Shown in pieces: positions 42,787 to 51,902 of a DNA stretch of 64,000 bases; positions within the stretch are counted from its first letter, which is position 1, and every line of letters begins with the position of its first letter. Under the pieces are notes generated by a model. That model worked only from the letters and a program-made list of their open reading frames with translations, was not told the origin of the DNA and did not search any database. The stretch comes from Candidatus Gastranaerophilales bacterium (GTDB taxonomy: Bacteria; Cyanobacteriota; Vampirovibrionia; Gastranaerophilales; Gastranaerophilaceae): NCBI GenBank assembly GCA_944327245.1, contig CALVHD010000001.1:55630-119629 (forward strand). Direction: 5' to 3'. Both the position numbers and the translations under genes were made by a program.

Positions 42787-44064
42787 ATGCAAATAAAGCC
42801 AATGACAATTACAGAAAAAATATTTGCGCTTCATTCAAAAAGAGAATGCGTCCAAGCAGGTGACTTGATTGAGGCAAACATTGATATTGCATTGGCAAAT
42901 GATATTACAGGACCTATCGCTATAGAGGTTTTTAAAAAACTCGGATTAAATTCTGTTTTTGATAAATCAAGAGTTGTTCTTGTTCCTGATCATTTTACTC
43001 CAAATAAGGATATTAAATCTGCGATACAAGCAAAAACTTTAAGAGATTTTATCAAGGAGCAGGATTTAGTCCATAAGTTTGATGTTGGAACAATGGGTAT
43101 TGAGCATGCACTTTTACCTGAAAAAGGAATTGTTACATCCGGAGATTTGATAATAGGAGCTGATTCTCATACTTGTACATATGGTGCAATAGGCGCTTTT
43201 TCAACAGGCGTTGGTTCAACTGATCTTGGTTGTGCAATGGGTTCAGGGTCAACTTGGTTCAAAGTTCCATCTTCAATTAAAGTTATATTTAATGGTAAAT
43301 TAAATAAGTATGTTACAGCAAAAGACTTAATTCTTCATCTTATTGGCGATATTGGTGTAGATGGTGCACTATATAAAACTCTTGAATTTTGCGGTGAAGC
43401 TATTAAAGCATTGGATATGGACGGCAGATTTACTATTTGTAATATGGCAATTGAAGCCGGTGCTAAAAACGGCATAATTGAACCTGATGAAATTACCAGA
43501 GAATATTTGAAAAATCGTTCAATCAGAGAGCCTTTATTTTTGAAAAGTGATGAAGGAGCTCATTATGAAAAAGTGATTGAGTATGATGTATCTAAAATTG
43601 AACCTACTGTTGCTTATCCTCATTTGCCCGAAAACACTCATTCTATTACAGAAGCAATAAAAGATAATATAAAGATTGATCAAGTTGTCATAGGAAGTTG
43701 CACTAACGGGCGTCTTGAAGATATCAAAATGGCAGCTGAAGTATTAAAAAACAGAAAAGTTCATCCTGATGTTCGATTAATTGTTTTTCCTGCAACACAG
43801 GATATAATTCTTAAATCTATAGAACTTGGTTATTATCAAACGCTGATTGAAGCAGGTGCTGCAATCTCAACTCCTACATGCGGACCTTGTCTGGGAGGAC
43901 ATTGCGGAATATTAGCGCCTGATGAAGTATGCATTTCAACAACAAATCGTAATTTTGTCGGAAGAATGGGAGATGTAAGCTCGAAAATTTATCTTGCAAG
44001 TCCTTATATTGCCGCAGCGAGCGCAGTAAAAGGCAGAATTGCTTCTGTTGAGGAGCTTAATTAA
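42787..44064 (+). CDS. LeuC/homoaconitase-family hydro-lyase large subunit, paralog 1
   Basis: 425-residue aconitase-superfamily large subunit of the LeuC type. Segments GADSHTCTYGAIGAFSTGVGSTDLGCAM, IGSCTNGRLEDIKMAAEVLK and the cluster ligands in TPTCGPCLGGHCGILAPDEVC are present, so a [4Fe-4S] cluster is expected. This family isomerises or dehydrates 2-hydroxy acids such as isopropylmalate, homoaconitate or citrate with a small LeuD-type swivel subunit. No such small subunit is encoded in the window. A second paralog is at 48458. Substrate not assignable by eye. Its stop overlaps the carboxypeptidase start by one base. Confidence 0.88.
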   Translation: MQIKPMTITEKIFALHSKRECVQAGDLIEANIDIALANDITGPIAIEVFKKLGLNSVFDKSRVVLVPDHFTPNKDIKSAIQAKTLRDFIKEQDLVHKFDVGTMGIEHALLPEKGIVTSGDLIIGADSHTCTYGAIGAFSTGVGSTDLGCAMGSGSTWFKVPSSIKVIFNGKLNKYVTAKDLILHLIGDIGVDGALYKTLEFCGEAIKALDMDGRFTICNMAIEAGAKNGIIEPDEITREYLKNRSIREPLFLKSDEGAHYEKVIEYDVSKIEPTVAYPHLPENTHSITEAIKDNIKIDQVVIGSCTNGRLEDIKMAAEVLKNRKVHPDVRLIVFPATQDIILKSIELGYYQTLIEAGAAISTPTCGPCLGGHCGILAPDEVCISTTNRNFVGRMGDVSSKIYLASPYIAAASAVKGRIASVEELN

Positions 44065-45401
44065 TGAAAAAAACATTTATTACAATACTTTCTTTTTTGT
44101 TTGTTTCGCTTTCGGCTTTTGCAAACAGTGTTGATAAGTGTATAAAGGATGCAAATTTCGAATTAAAATCAACAGTGGGTGTTTATGTTGAAAATATCGA
44201 CAAGGGTGATGTTGTATATAAAAAAAATGAGCAAAAACTTCTAAATCCTGCCAGCATTTTAAAACTTTTGTCTTTTGGTGCTGCATATAAAGTGCTTGGT
44301 GAGGATTATGAATTTGAAACATCCTTATATAAAGATGATAAAAATAATATTTATTTGAAACTGGGCGGAGATACTTTATTATCTCAGGGTGATTTGAATG
44401 AATTATTTTCTAAATTAAAATCAAATTTTGATGTAACTAAAATAAACAGCATATATATCGATGATACAATTATTGATAAAGCCCCTTATCCTAAAGGTTG
44501 GATGGAAGAAGATACTTGGCCTAATCAAAGGGCAATAACTCCATATATAGTTGATAAAAACTTTACACCTATTGCCATAAAGCGCTCAAGTTTAGCTACC
44601 AAGGTTGATATAATTCAAAACGATGATTATAAAATTCCTATAATTAACGAATTAAAATTATCCGATAAACAAAAAATTGAAATAAAAAGGTTATATGGCG
44701 AGAATTCGTCTATAGTTAATTTTATTGGCACTGTTTCACAAGATGAAATTATAAATTTACCTGTTTTAAATCCTGAAATTCATTTTAATATTAAAGTTCA
44801 AAAGGCTATAAAAAAGAACGGAATCAATTATTTTAAAAAAATTACATCCAAAAAAATGCCAAAAAATGTAAAAAAAATAGCCTTTGTCAGTCATGTTATT
44901 GAAGATATTTCAAAAGATATTTTGTATAATTCAGATAATTTTTGTGCTGAAGTAATATTTAAAGTTGCAGCTGCAAAATATTTTAATTTTGAAAAAACTG
45001 CTTCTTTTGATGATGCTCTTAAAATGTTTAACGATATTTATAAGGATTATATTACCGAAGGAATTATAATAACTGATGGGTCGGGTGTATCTCGATACAA
45101 TCTTTTGAATTGTGAGTTTTTGTCAAAATCTTTGATTATGCTTTTTAAAGAAACTAATCTTAAAGATTTAATGGTTGGCGCTGATGAAGGCACCATGAAA
45201 AACAGATTAATTTTATTGAAAGATAATCTAAAAGTTAAAACGGGTACATTGTCTAATATGTCTTCAATTGCAGGCATTTTAACCACAAGAAAAGACAAAA
45301 ATCTCGTATTTTGTATAATTGTTCAAAATTCGCCCAAAAGAAAAGCGATATTGAAGAATTTTGAAGATACTTTAATAGCTTTGTTATATAGAAAATATTA
45401 G
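44064..45401 (+). CDS. dacB: PBP4-type D-alanyl-D-alanine carboxypeptidase/endopeptidase (S13)
   Basis: 445-residue exported penicillin-binding protein that trims or cuts peptidoglycan cross-links. The signal peptide is MKKTFITILSFLFVSLSAFA (cleavage near residue 20). Active-site motifs: Ser64-x-x-Lys67 in NPASILKLLSF, SxN as SDN in LYNSDNFCAEV, and KTG in LKVKTGTLSNMSSIAG. The TDGSGVSRYNLLN segment is typical of the S13 family. It overlaps the preceding hydratase gene by one base and converges with the patatin gene, sharing four bases. Confidence 0.93.
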   Translation: MKKTFITILSFLFVSLSAFANSVDKCIKDANFELKSTVGVYVENIDKGDVVYKKNEQKLLNPASILKLLSFGAAYKVLGEDYEFETSLYKDDKNNIYLKLGGDTLLSQGDLNELFSKLKSNFDVTKINSIYIDDTIIDKAPYPKGWMEEDTWPNQRAITPYIVDKNFTPIAIKRSSLATKVDIIQNDDYKIPIINELKLSDKQKIEIKRLYGENSSIVNFIGTVSQDEIINLPVLNPEIHFNIKVQKAIKKNGINYFKKITSKKMPKNVKKIAFVSHVIEDISKDILYNSDNFCAEVIFKVAAAKYFNFEKTASFDDALKMFNDIYKDYITEGIIITDGSGVSRYNLLNCEFLSKSLIMLFKETNLKDLMVGADEGTMKNRLILLKDNLKVKTGTLSNMSSIAGILTTRKDKNLVFCIIVQNSPKRKAILKNFEDTLIALLYRKY

Positions 45402-46573
45402 TTTTGAATTTTTTGAGTAATTAGTTTATTTATTTCAAAAAGTTCTTTTGATAAAAATTCTTTTTTGGATAATACTGCAGATTTTATTCCAAAGAAATTT
45501 ATTTTTTTATAGTTTTTAGCATAATTATCCTTAAAGTCTAATATTTTGCAATATATTTTTGTGTCCATGTATTGTTTTTGTTCGCAAAGATATACAAAAA
45601 TTTCACACAAACTAAGATATGAATTTATTATATTAGTTTTTGAAAATTCTTTTTGAAATTTGAGTAATAGCTTTAACAATTCCTTATATTTTTGGTTTAT
45701 TGTTTTTCTTTTTTCGGGTAAAAATTCTTGCAAATATTTTTTTGTAGATTGATATCCGATGTCAAATAATTCTTGTTTTTTTTCTTTCGGCATTAAAAAA
45801 TCTACAACAGACACATCGGGTGTATTGATTTTGATGTAGTCAAATTTATCTTTTTCTTTATATAAATCTATAATGTAATCGGTTGCGAAACCTGAAATTG
45901 CATTGTATACTCTGTTTAAATATTCCAGAGAATTGCTGATTTTTTTCGGTGTTTCATTATCTTCCAGTCTGAATTCCAATATTCTTTCATCTAAATTTTT
46001 AATTGTATTGCTAACTCGCCAAAGCGGTGTTGATTTTAATAAATCTCCATCCACAATGAGGCAGTCTTCGTCTTCTAAGGGTGTGAATAAACCCGGCATT
46101 GAAACACTTGCTCTTATTGCTTGTGCAATTTCAAAATCAGGAGTTTTTTCCATAGAAAATTCTCTGAATTTTAAATGTGTTAAATCAACAGAATAAATTA
46201 TGAGCTTATTTTTAATGTCGCAAAATTTCACAGGAGGCATTTTATCTTTTTCATATATTTCGCCGTAATATTTGCGCTCAAGTTGTTCTTTTATCCAATC
46301 ATAAAATATTTTCCCCTTTGAAATTGCCAAATCTTTTTTGAAATCAATGTTAATATCGATAAACATTTCAAAACCGGTTTTAGACATAATTTCATATACT
46401 TCATTGTAGCTGTAGCCAAATGCTATCAACGAGGCAAATACTGCGCCAATCGAGCTTCCTGCGTAGCCTGTTAATTTAATATTATTTTCTTCAAGTGCTT
46501 TATAAGCTCCGCAATAGCAAATACCCCTTATGCCTCCGCCGCCAAATATTGCAAAATATTCATTATCTTTCAT
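45398..46573 (-). CDS. Patatin-like phospholipase
   Basis: 391-residue acyl hydrolase. The oxyanion element is GGGGIRGICYCGAYKAL (about 11-27). The nucleophile is Ser41 in GSSIG, and the catalytic Asp is in IVDGDLLKSTPL (about residue 172). Patatin-type enzymes cleave acyl chains from membrane lipids. Residues after ~270 are a Lys-rich helical extension not required for the fold. There is no signal peptide, so it is cytoplasmic or exported by other means. It lies four bases downstream of motB on the same strand and may be on that transcript. Confidence 0.9.
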   Translation of the reverse strand: MKDNEYFAIFGGGGIRGICYCGAYKALEENNIKLTGYAGSSIGAVFASLIAFGYSYNEVYEIMSKTGFEMFIDINIDFKKDLAISKGKIFYDWIKEQLERKYYGEIYEKDKMPPVKFCDIKNKLIIYSVDLTHLKFREFSMEKTPDFEIAQAIRASVSMPGLFTPLEDEDCLIVDGDLLKSTPLWRVSNTIKNLDERILEFRLEDNETPKKISNSLEYLNRVYNAISGFATDYIIDLYKEKDKFDYIKINTPDVSVVDFLMPKEKKQELFDIGYQSTKKYLQEFLPEKRKTINQKYKELLKLLLKFQKEFSKTNIINSYLSLCEIFVYLCEQKQYMDTKIYCKILDFKDNYAKNYKKINFFGIKSAVLSKKEFLSKELFEINKLITQKIQN

Positions 46574-46576
46574 AGA

Positions 46577-47560
46577 TTACTCCATAAATTCCGGTTTTTT
46601 GCTGTCTTGCGTATAGCCTTCTTCTTCAAGGTTTTTTAGACGTTCACTTTCGTTTTTATAGCGATCTGAAATGTCTATAACATTATCTAGTAATTCTTTG
46701 TCGTTTCCGACAAGATTTTCTATTGCCTCAGAGGGCTGTATATTTTTGTCAAATTGTTCTTTTTTCTGAAGAACTTTTGCTTCTTTTAGAATTTCTTGCA
46801 TGTTTTTATCTGAAAGGGTTTTAAATTTATTTTTGAGAATAACAATTTCAACTCTTCTGTTTTTAGCACGATTCTGCGGAGTTGAATTTGAAGCAATTGG
46901 CACAGTGTCTGCAAAACCAACAGCGCTGAATAATTTTGGATTAAAATTTTTGTTATGAATTAAAAATCTGACAACAGAGCATGCCCTTGCAGAAGATAAC
47001 TCCCAATTTGACGGGTATTTGATTTTGTTAGTTACAGGATTTGAATCCGTATGACCTTCTACTTGAATATAGTGAATTGAAAATTTTTGTTTAATTATAT
47101 TTGCAACGGTTGCAAGTGTTTCTTTTGATTTTTGAGTTAAGTCTGCAGTTCCTGATTCAAATTGAAGAGCATGTTCGCTAAATCTGATAATTAGCCCTTT
47201 TTCTCCGATTTCCGCGCTAATTCCGTCTTGTTTCAGCTTGTCTATATTTTCTTTAATTTCTTCATAGGATGATTGTTCATATTTTTGGCTCATATATTCA
47301 AGCATTAACGGATTCATTGCTCCTTGTTGACCGTCTAAAATTGAGTCTTGTCCATCCATAATGTTTTCTTGATTGTCAAAGATATTTTGGCTGAATGCCT
47401 TTCTCAAGGCTTCTTCAATTCCTTTGAAAGAATTAACATCAGATTGCGCTAAAGCATATAACACAACAAAAGTTGCAAACAACAGCGTCATAAAGTCAGC
47501 ATAAGAAACCAGCCAACGTTCAAGATTTTCATGTTCTTCTGGTGGTTTTTTTCTTGCCAT
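46577..47560 (-). CDS. motB: Flagellar motor stator protein MotB
   Basis: 327 residues. The single membrane helix holds the proton-binding Asp22 in RWLVSYADFMTLLFATFVVLYALAQ, followed by a plug and linker. The C-terminal OmpA-like peptidoglycan-binding domain contains YIQVEGHTDSNPV and NRRVEIVIL. The C-terminal ~70 residues extend beyond the OmpA domain. It forms the stator with MotA, whose gene overlaps its start by one base. No other flagellar gene is in the window. Confidence 0.95.
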   Translation of the reverse strand: MARKKPPEEHENLERWLVSYADFMTLLFATFVVLYALAQSDVNSFKGIEEALRKAFSQNIFDNQENIMDGQDSILDGQQGAMNPLMLEYMSQKYEQSSYEEIKENIDKLKQDGISAEIGEKGLIIRFSEHALQFESGTADLTQKSKETLATVANIIKQKFSIHYIQVEGHTDSNPVTNKIKYPSNWELSSARACSVVRFLIHNKNFNPKLFSAVGFADTVPIASNSTPQNRAKNRRVEIVILKNKFKTLSDKNMQEILKEAKVLQKKEQFDKNIQPSEAIENLVGNDKELLDNVIDISDRYKNESERLKNLEEEGYTQDSKKPEFME

Positions 47561-48330
47561 TAAGCTTTAGCCTCTTTTTTTTCTTTTTTATCAACCAAGT
47601 AACATTCAAGTTTGCGTTCTATTAATGCCGGAGACTCACCTGCTTGAATGGATAAAATACCTTCAATCATCAATTCCATTGATGTAAAAATCCTTGCATA
47701 TTTTCTTTTTGCTCTTGTTGAATATGGAATTGTTACCAGATTTGCTACAACAAGACCATATATTGTTGCAACGAATGCGACAGCAATACCTGCACCTAGT
47801 TTTGATGGGTCAGATAAGTTTTGCATAACCTGAATTAACCCTAATACGGCACCGATAATACCTAATGTTGGTGAATATCCGCCTGCTGATTCTAGTACTT
47901 TTGCTCCGGCACCTATTTTTTCTTGTAGTTGTGATAGTTGTGTTTCCATCATATCTTTAACTAATGTTGGATCGGCACCGTCTGCTACAGCTTCCAGTCC
48001 AAGAGTCAACAAAGGATGAGATGCGTTTTTTGCTTCTTTTTCTAAAACAATTACCCCTTCTTTTCTCGCTTTTTGTGCATAAGCAACAATTTCGGCTATT
48101 AAAGTTTCAAAGTTTGGCGCTTTTCCAAAGTAAACCATATATATACAGTGTGCTGCGGTTTTAAAATCTTCTAATGGAAAGCTTAAAAATACCGCCCCTG
48201 CTGTACCTCCGACAACAATAAAAGCCGCAGTTATTTGTAGCAATTGTCCGATATTACCGCCTTCAAGGGCTTGCCCTAAAAGAATAAAGGTTATACCTAA
48301 AAACGTACCTATTAATGCTGCTATATCCAT
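47560..48330 (-). CDS. motA: Flagellar motor stator protein MotA
   Basis: 256 residues with four membrane helices. The first two are near the N-terminus (IAALIGTFLGITFILLGQAL, LLQITAAFIVVGGTAGAVFLSF). The other two carry the conserved Pro-containing segments GGYSPTLGIIGAVLGLIQVM and GIAVAFVATIYGLVVANLVTIP. A cytoplasmic loop for FliG contact lies between them. It is the first gene of motA-motB, with a flagellar-sigma-like promoter upstream and an AGGAG ribosome site. Confidence 0.95.
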   Translation of the reverse strand: MDIAALIGTFLGITFILLGQALEGGNIGQLLQITAAFIVVGGTAGAVFLSFPLEDFKTAAHCIYMVYFGKAPNFETLIAEIVAYAQKARKEGVIVLEKEAKNASHPLLTLGLEAVADGADPTLVKDMMETQLSQLQEKIGAGAKVLESAGGYSPTLGIIGAVLGLIQVMQNLSDPSKLGAGIAVAFVATIYGLVVANLVTIPYSTRAKRKYARIFTSMELMIEGILSIQAGESPALIERKLECYLVDKKEKKEAKA

Positions 48331-48361
48331 AAATGTATAAAACTCCTAATTTATTGCTTTA

Positions 48362-48388
48362 TTATCGTAAAAAACAAGACATTTGTTA
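48362..48388 (-). promoter_or_regulatory. Sigma-28 (FliA)-like promoter for motAB
   Basis: On the minus strand: TAAC (48385-48388), exactly 15 bases, then TACGATAA (48362-48369). The sigma-28 consensus is TAAA-N15-GCCGATAA, so 9 of 12 positions agree. It lies 31 bases before the motA start. Confidence 0.5.
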
Positions 48389-48427
48389 TCATATAAATAT
48401 ATTAATATTCCTTTTTTTTGATTTATA

Positions 48428-48445
48428 ATAATTCTATAGAATTAT
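48428..48445. repeat. 18-base perfect palindrome before LeuC paralog 2
   Basis: ATAATTCTATAGAATTAT, an exact palindrome, 12 bases before the ATG at 48458, so it would overlap the promoter/leader. It may be an operator for the hydratase gene. Confidence 0.5.
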
Positions 48446-48457
48446 GAGGATTATTAT

Positions 48458-49693
48458 ATGGGTCAAACACTTGCACAAAAAATTTTTTCACAACATAGTG
48501 ATAAGCAAGTAGAAATCGGAGAATTGGTAATTGCAAAAGTGGATGTGTGTGCAACACAGGATGGTACAGGTCCACTAGCAATTGATGAATTTAATAAATT
48601 AAACAGGTCTTTATATAACCCCCAAAGAACAATTCTTTTTATTGACCATGCTGCTCCGTCACCTCGAAAAGAACTTTCTAATGCTCATAAAAAAATAAGG
48701 GAATTTGCAAAAGAACATGGTGCTGTTTTGCAAGATATCGGCTGCGGAGTTTGCCATCAAAGACTTGTTGAAGATTATGTTAACCCTGGTGAAATTTTAG
48801 TCGGAGCTGATTCTCATACATGTACATCCGGTGCATTGGGTGCATTTGCAACCGGAATGGGCTCAACAGATATTGCAGTTTCAATGGCATACGGAAAAAC
48901 TTGGTTTAAAGTTCCAAGTTCATATAAAATTAAAGTAAATGGTGAATTTAAGTATAATACTTGTGCTAAAGATTTAATGCTTTATTTAATTGGTTTAATA
49001 GGTGCAGATGGCGCAACTTATAGAGCTTTGGAATTTTGCGGGGATACAATTAAGAATATGTCTATGTCTGAGCGCTTTACCCTTGCAAATATGGCTGTAG
49101 AAGCCGGTGCGAAAGCAGGATTATTTGAAACAGATGAAAAAACCTATGAGTTTTTAAAATCAAGGGGCCGTGAAGATAAATTTAAAGAAATTAAAATGGA
49201 TGAAGATGCAAGATATGAAAAAGTTATTGAAATAGATGCATCTAAAATTGATTCTATGGTATCTTGTCCTCATACTGTTGATAATGTTAAAAAGGCTTCC
49301 GAACTAAACGATATTAAAGTTAATCAAGTTTTTATCGGAACTTGTACAAATGGAAGAATTGAAGATTTGAGAATAGCTGCTAATGTCTTAAAGGGGCGCA
49401 AAGTGCACCCCGATACAAGATTGATTGTAGTTCCTGCAAGCAGAGATATTTATCTTCAAGCTTCTAAAGAGGGTTTATTAGATATTTTTGTTGAAGCAGG
49501 CGCAAACTTTTTGCCTGCCGGCTGCGGACCTTGTGTTGGCGTTCACGGCGGCATATTGGGCGATGGCGAGGTTTGTCTTGCAACTCAAAACCGTAATTTC
49601 CAAGGAAGAATGGGAAATACAAATGGTTTTATATATCTTTCAAGTCCATATACCGCTGCTAAATCAGCAATAAAGGGTTATATTTGTGATTAA
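48458..49693 (+). CDS. LeuC/homoaconitase-family hydro-lyase large subunit, paralog 2
   Basis: 411 residues, clearly homologous to the gene at 42787 along its length. Segments GADSHTCTSGALGAFATGMGSTDIAVSM, IGTCTNGRIEDLRIAANVLKG and PAGCGPCVGVHGGILGDGEVC carry the [4Fe-4S] ligands. It differs from paralog 1 in the N-terminal active-site loop (IDHAAPSPRKELSNAH here; PDHFTPNKDIKSAIQ there). The two therefore probably act on different acids, one perhaps isopropylmalate. No LeuD-type subunit is adjacent. It is transcribed alone, divergent from motA, and ends by overlapping the convergent CHAP-like gene by four bases. Confidence 0.88.
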   Translation: MGQTLAQKIFSQHSDKQVEIGELVIAKVDVCATQDGTGPLAIDEFNKLNRSLYNPQRTILFIDHAAPSPRKELSNAHKKIREFAKEHGAVLQDIGCGVCHQRLVEDYVNPGEILVGADSHTCTSGALGAFATGMGSTDIAVSMAYGKTWFKVPSSYKIKVNGEFKYNTCAKDLMLYLIGLIGADGATYRALEFCGDTIKNMSMSERFTLANMAVEAGAKAGLFETDEKTYEFLKSRGREDKFKEIKMDEDARYEKVIEIDASKIDSMVSCPHTVDNVKKASELNDIKVNQVFIGTCTNGRIEDLRIAANVLKGRKVHPDTRLIVVPASRDIYLQASKEGLLDIFVEAGANFLPAGCGPCVGVHGGILGDGEVCLATQNRNFQGRMGNTNGFIYLSSPYTAAKSAIKGYICD

Positions 49694-51828
49694 GTTGGAA
49701 TAAATACTCTAAATGTGGCACCTCTTTTTAGATAGTAATCCGTTTCTACATTTGATGTAAAGTCTGATACTTCATGACCTTGACCATCTGTAATACAAAC
49801 GTGTCCGTATGCACCTCCGTTATATTGGCTCCAGCTTATAACAGCACCTGCAGGAAGTGAGGATAAATCTTGTGCTGTTAATTCGTCTGTTATTTCAACC
49901 CAGTCATCTCTATTTTCAAGGTTTGATGCCCATTCGTAGCCGTCGCCATGCAGTCTGTAGCCTAGTGCACTTGCAATAGCTTCACCGACACCGGTTCCGC
50001 AATATCCGCCGGGAGTAGAGTTATTGCCATACATTGCTAATGCCGCATTTGCGATGGATTGTCCTTTTTCTTCATCATAGTCTGCTAATCCGCCTGTTTT
50101 GTAGTCTTGCAGTGTTTCTTTTGTTTCGGCGGCTGCAAGGGCTTGTTGTAGTTCATTTACTTTGTTTTGAGCTTCTTGAACTTCTGTTTTTGCGTTGTCC
50201 AGAGCTGTTTGTTTATTTGCTTCATATGTGCTTTTAGCATTTTTATAGTCATCTAAATATTTTTGAAGTTGCGGATAAGCCGCTTGAACCTTATTTTCAA
50301 GTTCTGTTTTCGCTTCTTCTTTTTGAGACAATGTTTCTTCTAAATCTGCTTTTTCTTTTTGAAGATTTTCAAGCTGTTTATTTGCTTCATCAAGATCAGA
50401 TTTTGCTTGTTGTTCTTTAGTTTCTGCTGATGTTATTTGAGTTTGCAGACCGGATATTTTAGTTTCTATGTCTGCTTTTTTATCATCATCAGCACCTGAA
50501 AGCGCGCTTTGGAGTTGTGAGAGTTGATCTTTAAGAGTTTGCGTGCTTGTCGTTGCAGCTTCATAGTTTGCTTCAAGACCTGAAATTGTTGTTTCTTGTT
50601 GAGTTATTTCTGTGTCTTTTTGCTCAACTAAGGTTTTTTGTTGTTCAACTTCGTCATTGGCTTTCACAAGCTCATTTTTTAGATTTTCATCAACTTTTTC
50701 AACTTCAGTCAGATAGGTATCATATAAATTATCTACATTTTGTTTTTCGGCGTTTAATTTTTCATCTGAACCGCTTGCAATATTGTTGTAGTTGGTTTGT
50801 TTTTCGCTTAAGGTGCCTTTGGCAGCTTCAAGTTCTTGTTGTATTTCTTCTTTGCTCATATTTTCAGGCGTATTAGCTACAGCAACGCTTGGTGAAACAT
50901 AGTCTGCAGTTACAGCACTTGTAGTGGGTGAACTGTAGTTTCCTGTTATTGCTCTTGTTGTTGGAGCGGAATAAAACGCATTTGTTGCATTGGTTGTCGG
51001 AGTGTTGCTTGAAGTGTTGCTATATTCAGCCCTTCTTCTGGTACGAGGGGATTTTTCCTTTGCTGTTCTTGTTGTTTCATTTGCAGCTTCAGTTATAGAG
51101 TCATTATTTTCTTTTTGACTTTTAATTTCTTTTATAACTTCATCTATTCCTGTTAAGACATCATTAAAGGATATATTTGCGCCATTTTTATCATAATTTT
51201 TTATTTTGTTTAAAAATGCATAGACTTCTTTTTCATTTAATTCACCGCTTTGGTCTTCGTCTAAATATTTTTTTATGCTGTCATCTTGTAAAAATGCATT
51301 TAAAATATCAACCATTGCTTCTTCAAAGTTATCATCAGAAGGTTCGTTGTCATTTACTTCGTTTTCGTTTGAAGTATTGTTATTGGTTTCTTGCACAGCT
51401 GCATCATTTTCGACTTCTTCGTTTGGAGTCGTTTCGCTTACGGCAGCATTATTATCAACTTCTTGGGTGTTTGTTTCGTTTGCGGGGTCATTTTCTGTTT
51501 TTTCGGTGTTTTGTTCATTTTTTGCGCTTGCGACATCGTTGAGCCCTTGAACATTTGTTTTTTCATCAGGATTTTCCTCAAGGTATTGTTCGTATTCGGC
51601 TTCGTCAACAAGTTGACCGTCTACAACTTTCATATCCATAATTTCATCTATACTTTTAGAAAAAATGGAGTTTGTGTCTATGTTTAGACTGTCGTGCAAA
51701 TATTGTTTAAATTCTTTGCTGTACTCAAAAATACTTGAGGAACTGTTTACATTGTATTCCTTGTCTGTTGTTTCGTTTAGTTCCCTTAAAAACGCCTTGA
51801 AGCCCGTTATTAAGTTTAAGCTGTTCAT
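49690..51828 (-). CDS. EF-hand / coiled-coil / CHAP-like cysteine hydrolase protein
   Basis: 712 residues with an unusual domain order. The N-terminal ~85 residues are helical, then an acidic Asn/Glu/Thr-rich linker (~90-165). A canonical EF-hand calcium loop spans 190-201 (DEDQSGELNEKE), with a weaker second one at ~213. A Thr/Ala/Pro-rich repeat region (~270-320: Y-S-A-P-T-T, Y-S-S-P-T-T, Y-V-S-P-S) precedes a long coiled coil (~324-590). The C-terminal CHAP/NlpC-like domain has Cys610 in GGYCGTGVGEAIA and His676 in YGHVCITDG. This fits a peptidoglycan or peptide amidase held in check by a coiled coil, as in EnvC/CwlO-type proteins. No signal peptide is visible, so the export route is unclear. 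Ribosome site AAGGAG supports the start. Confidence 0.72.
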   Translation of the reverse strand: MNSLNLITGFKAFLRELNETTDKEYNVNSSSSIFEYSKEFKQYLHDSLNIDTNSIFSKSIDEIMDMKVVDGQLVDEAEYEQYLEENPDEKTNVQGLNDVASAKNEQNTEKTENDPANETNTQEVDNNAAVSETTPNEEVENDAAVQETNNNTSNENEVNDNEPSDDNFEEAMVDILNAFLQDDSIKKYLDEDQSGELNEKEVYAFLNKIKNYDKNGANISFNDVLTGIDEVIKEIKSQKENNDSITEAANETTRTAKEKSPRTRRRAEYSNTSSNTPTTNATNAFYSAPTTRAITGNYSSPTTSAVTADYVSPSVAVANTPENMSKEEIQQELEAAKGTLSEKQTNYNNIASGSDEKLNAEKQNVDNLYDTYLTEVEKVDENLKNELVKANDEVEQQKTLVEQKDTEITQQETTISGLEANYEAATTSTQTLKDQLSQLQSALSGADDDKKADIETKISGLQTQITSAETKEQQAKSDLDEANKQLENLQKEKADLEETLSQKEEAKTELENKVQAAYPQLQKYLDDYKNAKSTYEANKQTALDNAKTEVQEAQNKVNELQQALAAAETKETLQDYKTGGLADYDEEKGQSIANAALAMYGNNSTPGGYCGTGVGEAIASALGYRLHGDGYEWASNLENRDDWVEITDELTAQDLSSLPAGAVISWSQYNGGAYGHVCITDGQGHEVSDFTSNVETDYYLKRGATFRVFIPT

Positions 51829-51902
51829 TCCTGCTCCTTAATTAGAATTTGGTGCACATAAAGTGCATACACTACCTACAACTATTAAGTGCCACAAAAT
51901 TA

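Noticed and set aside
50034..51687. Several Leu/His/Phe-rich + strand frames opposite the EF-hand/CHAP gene
   Set aside because: They arise from the Glu/Gln/Thr-rich coding of the minus-strand gene; no start signals.
49690..51828. Idea that the large protein is a dockerin of a cellulosome
   Set aside because: One EF-hand loop is not a dockerin pair, and no cohesin or glycosidase is near.
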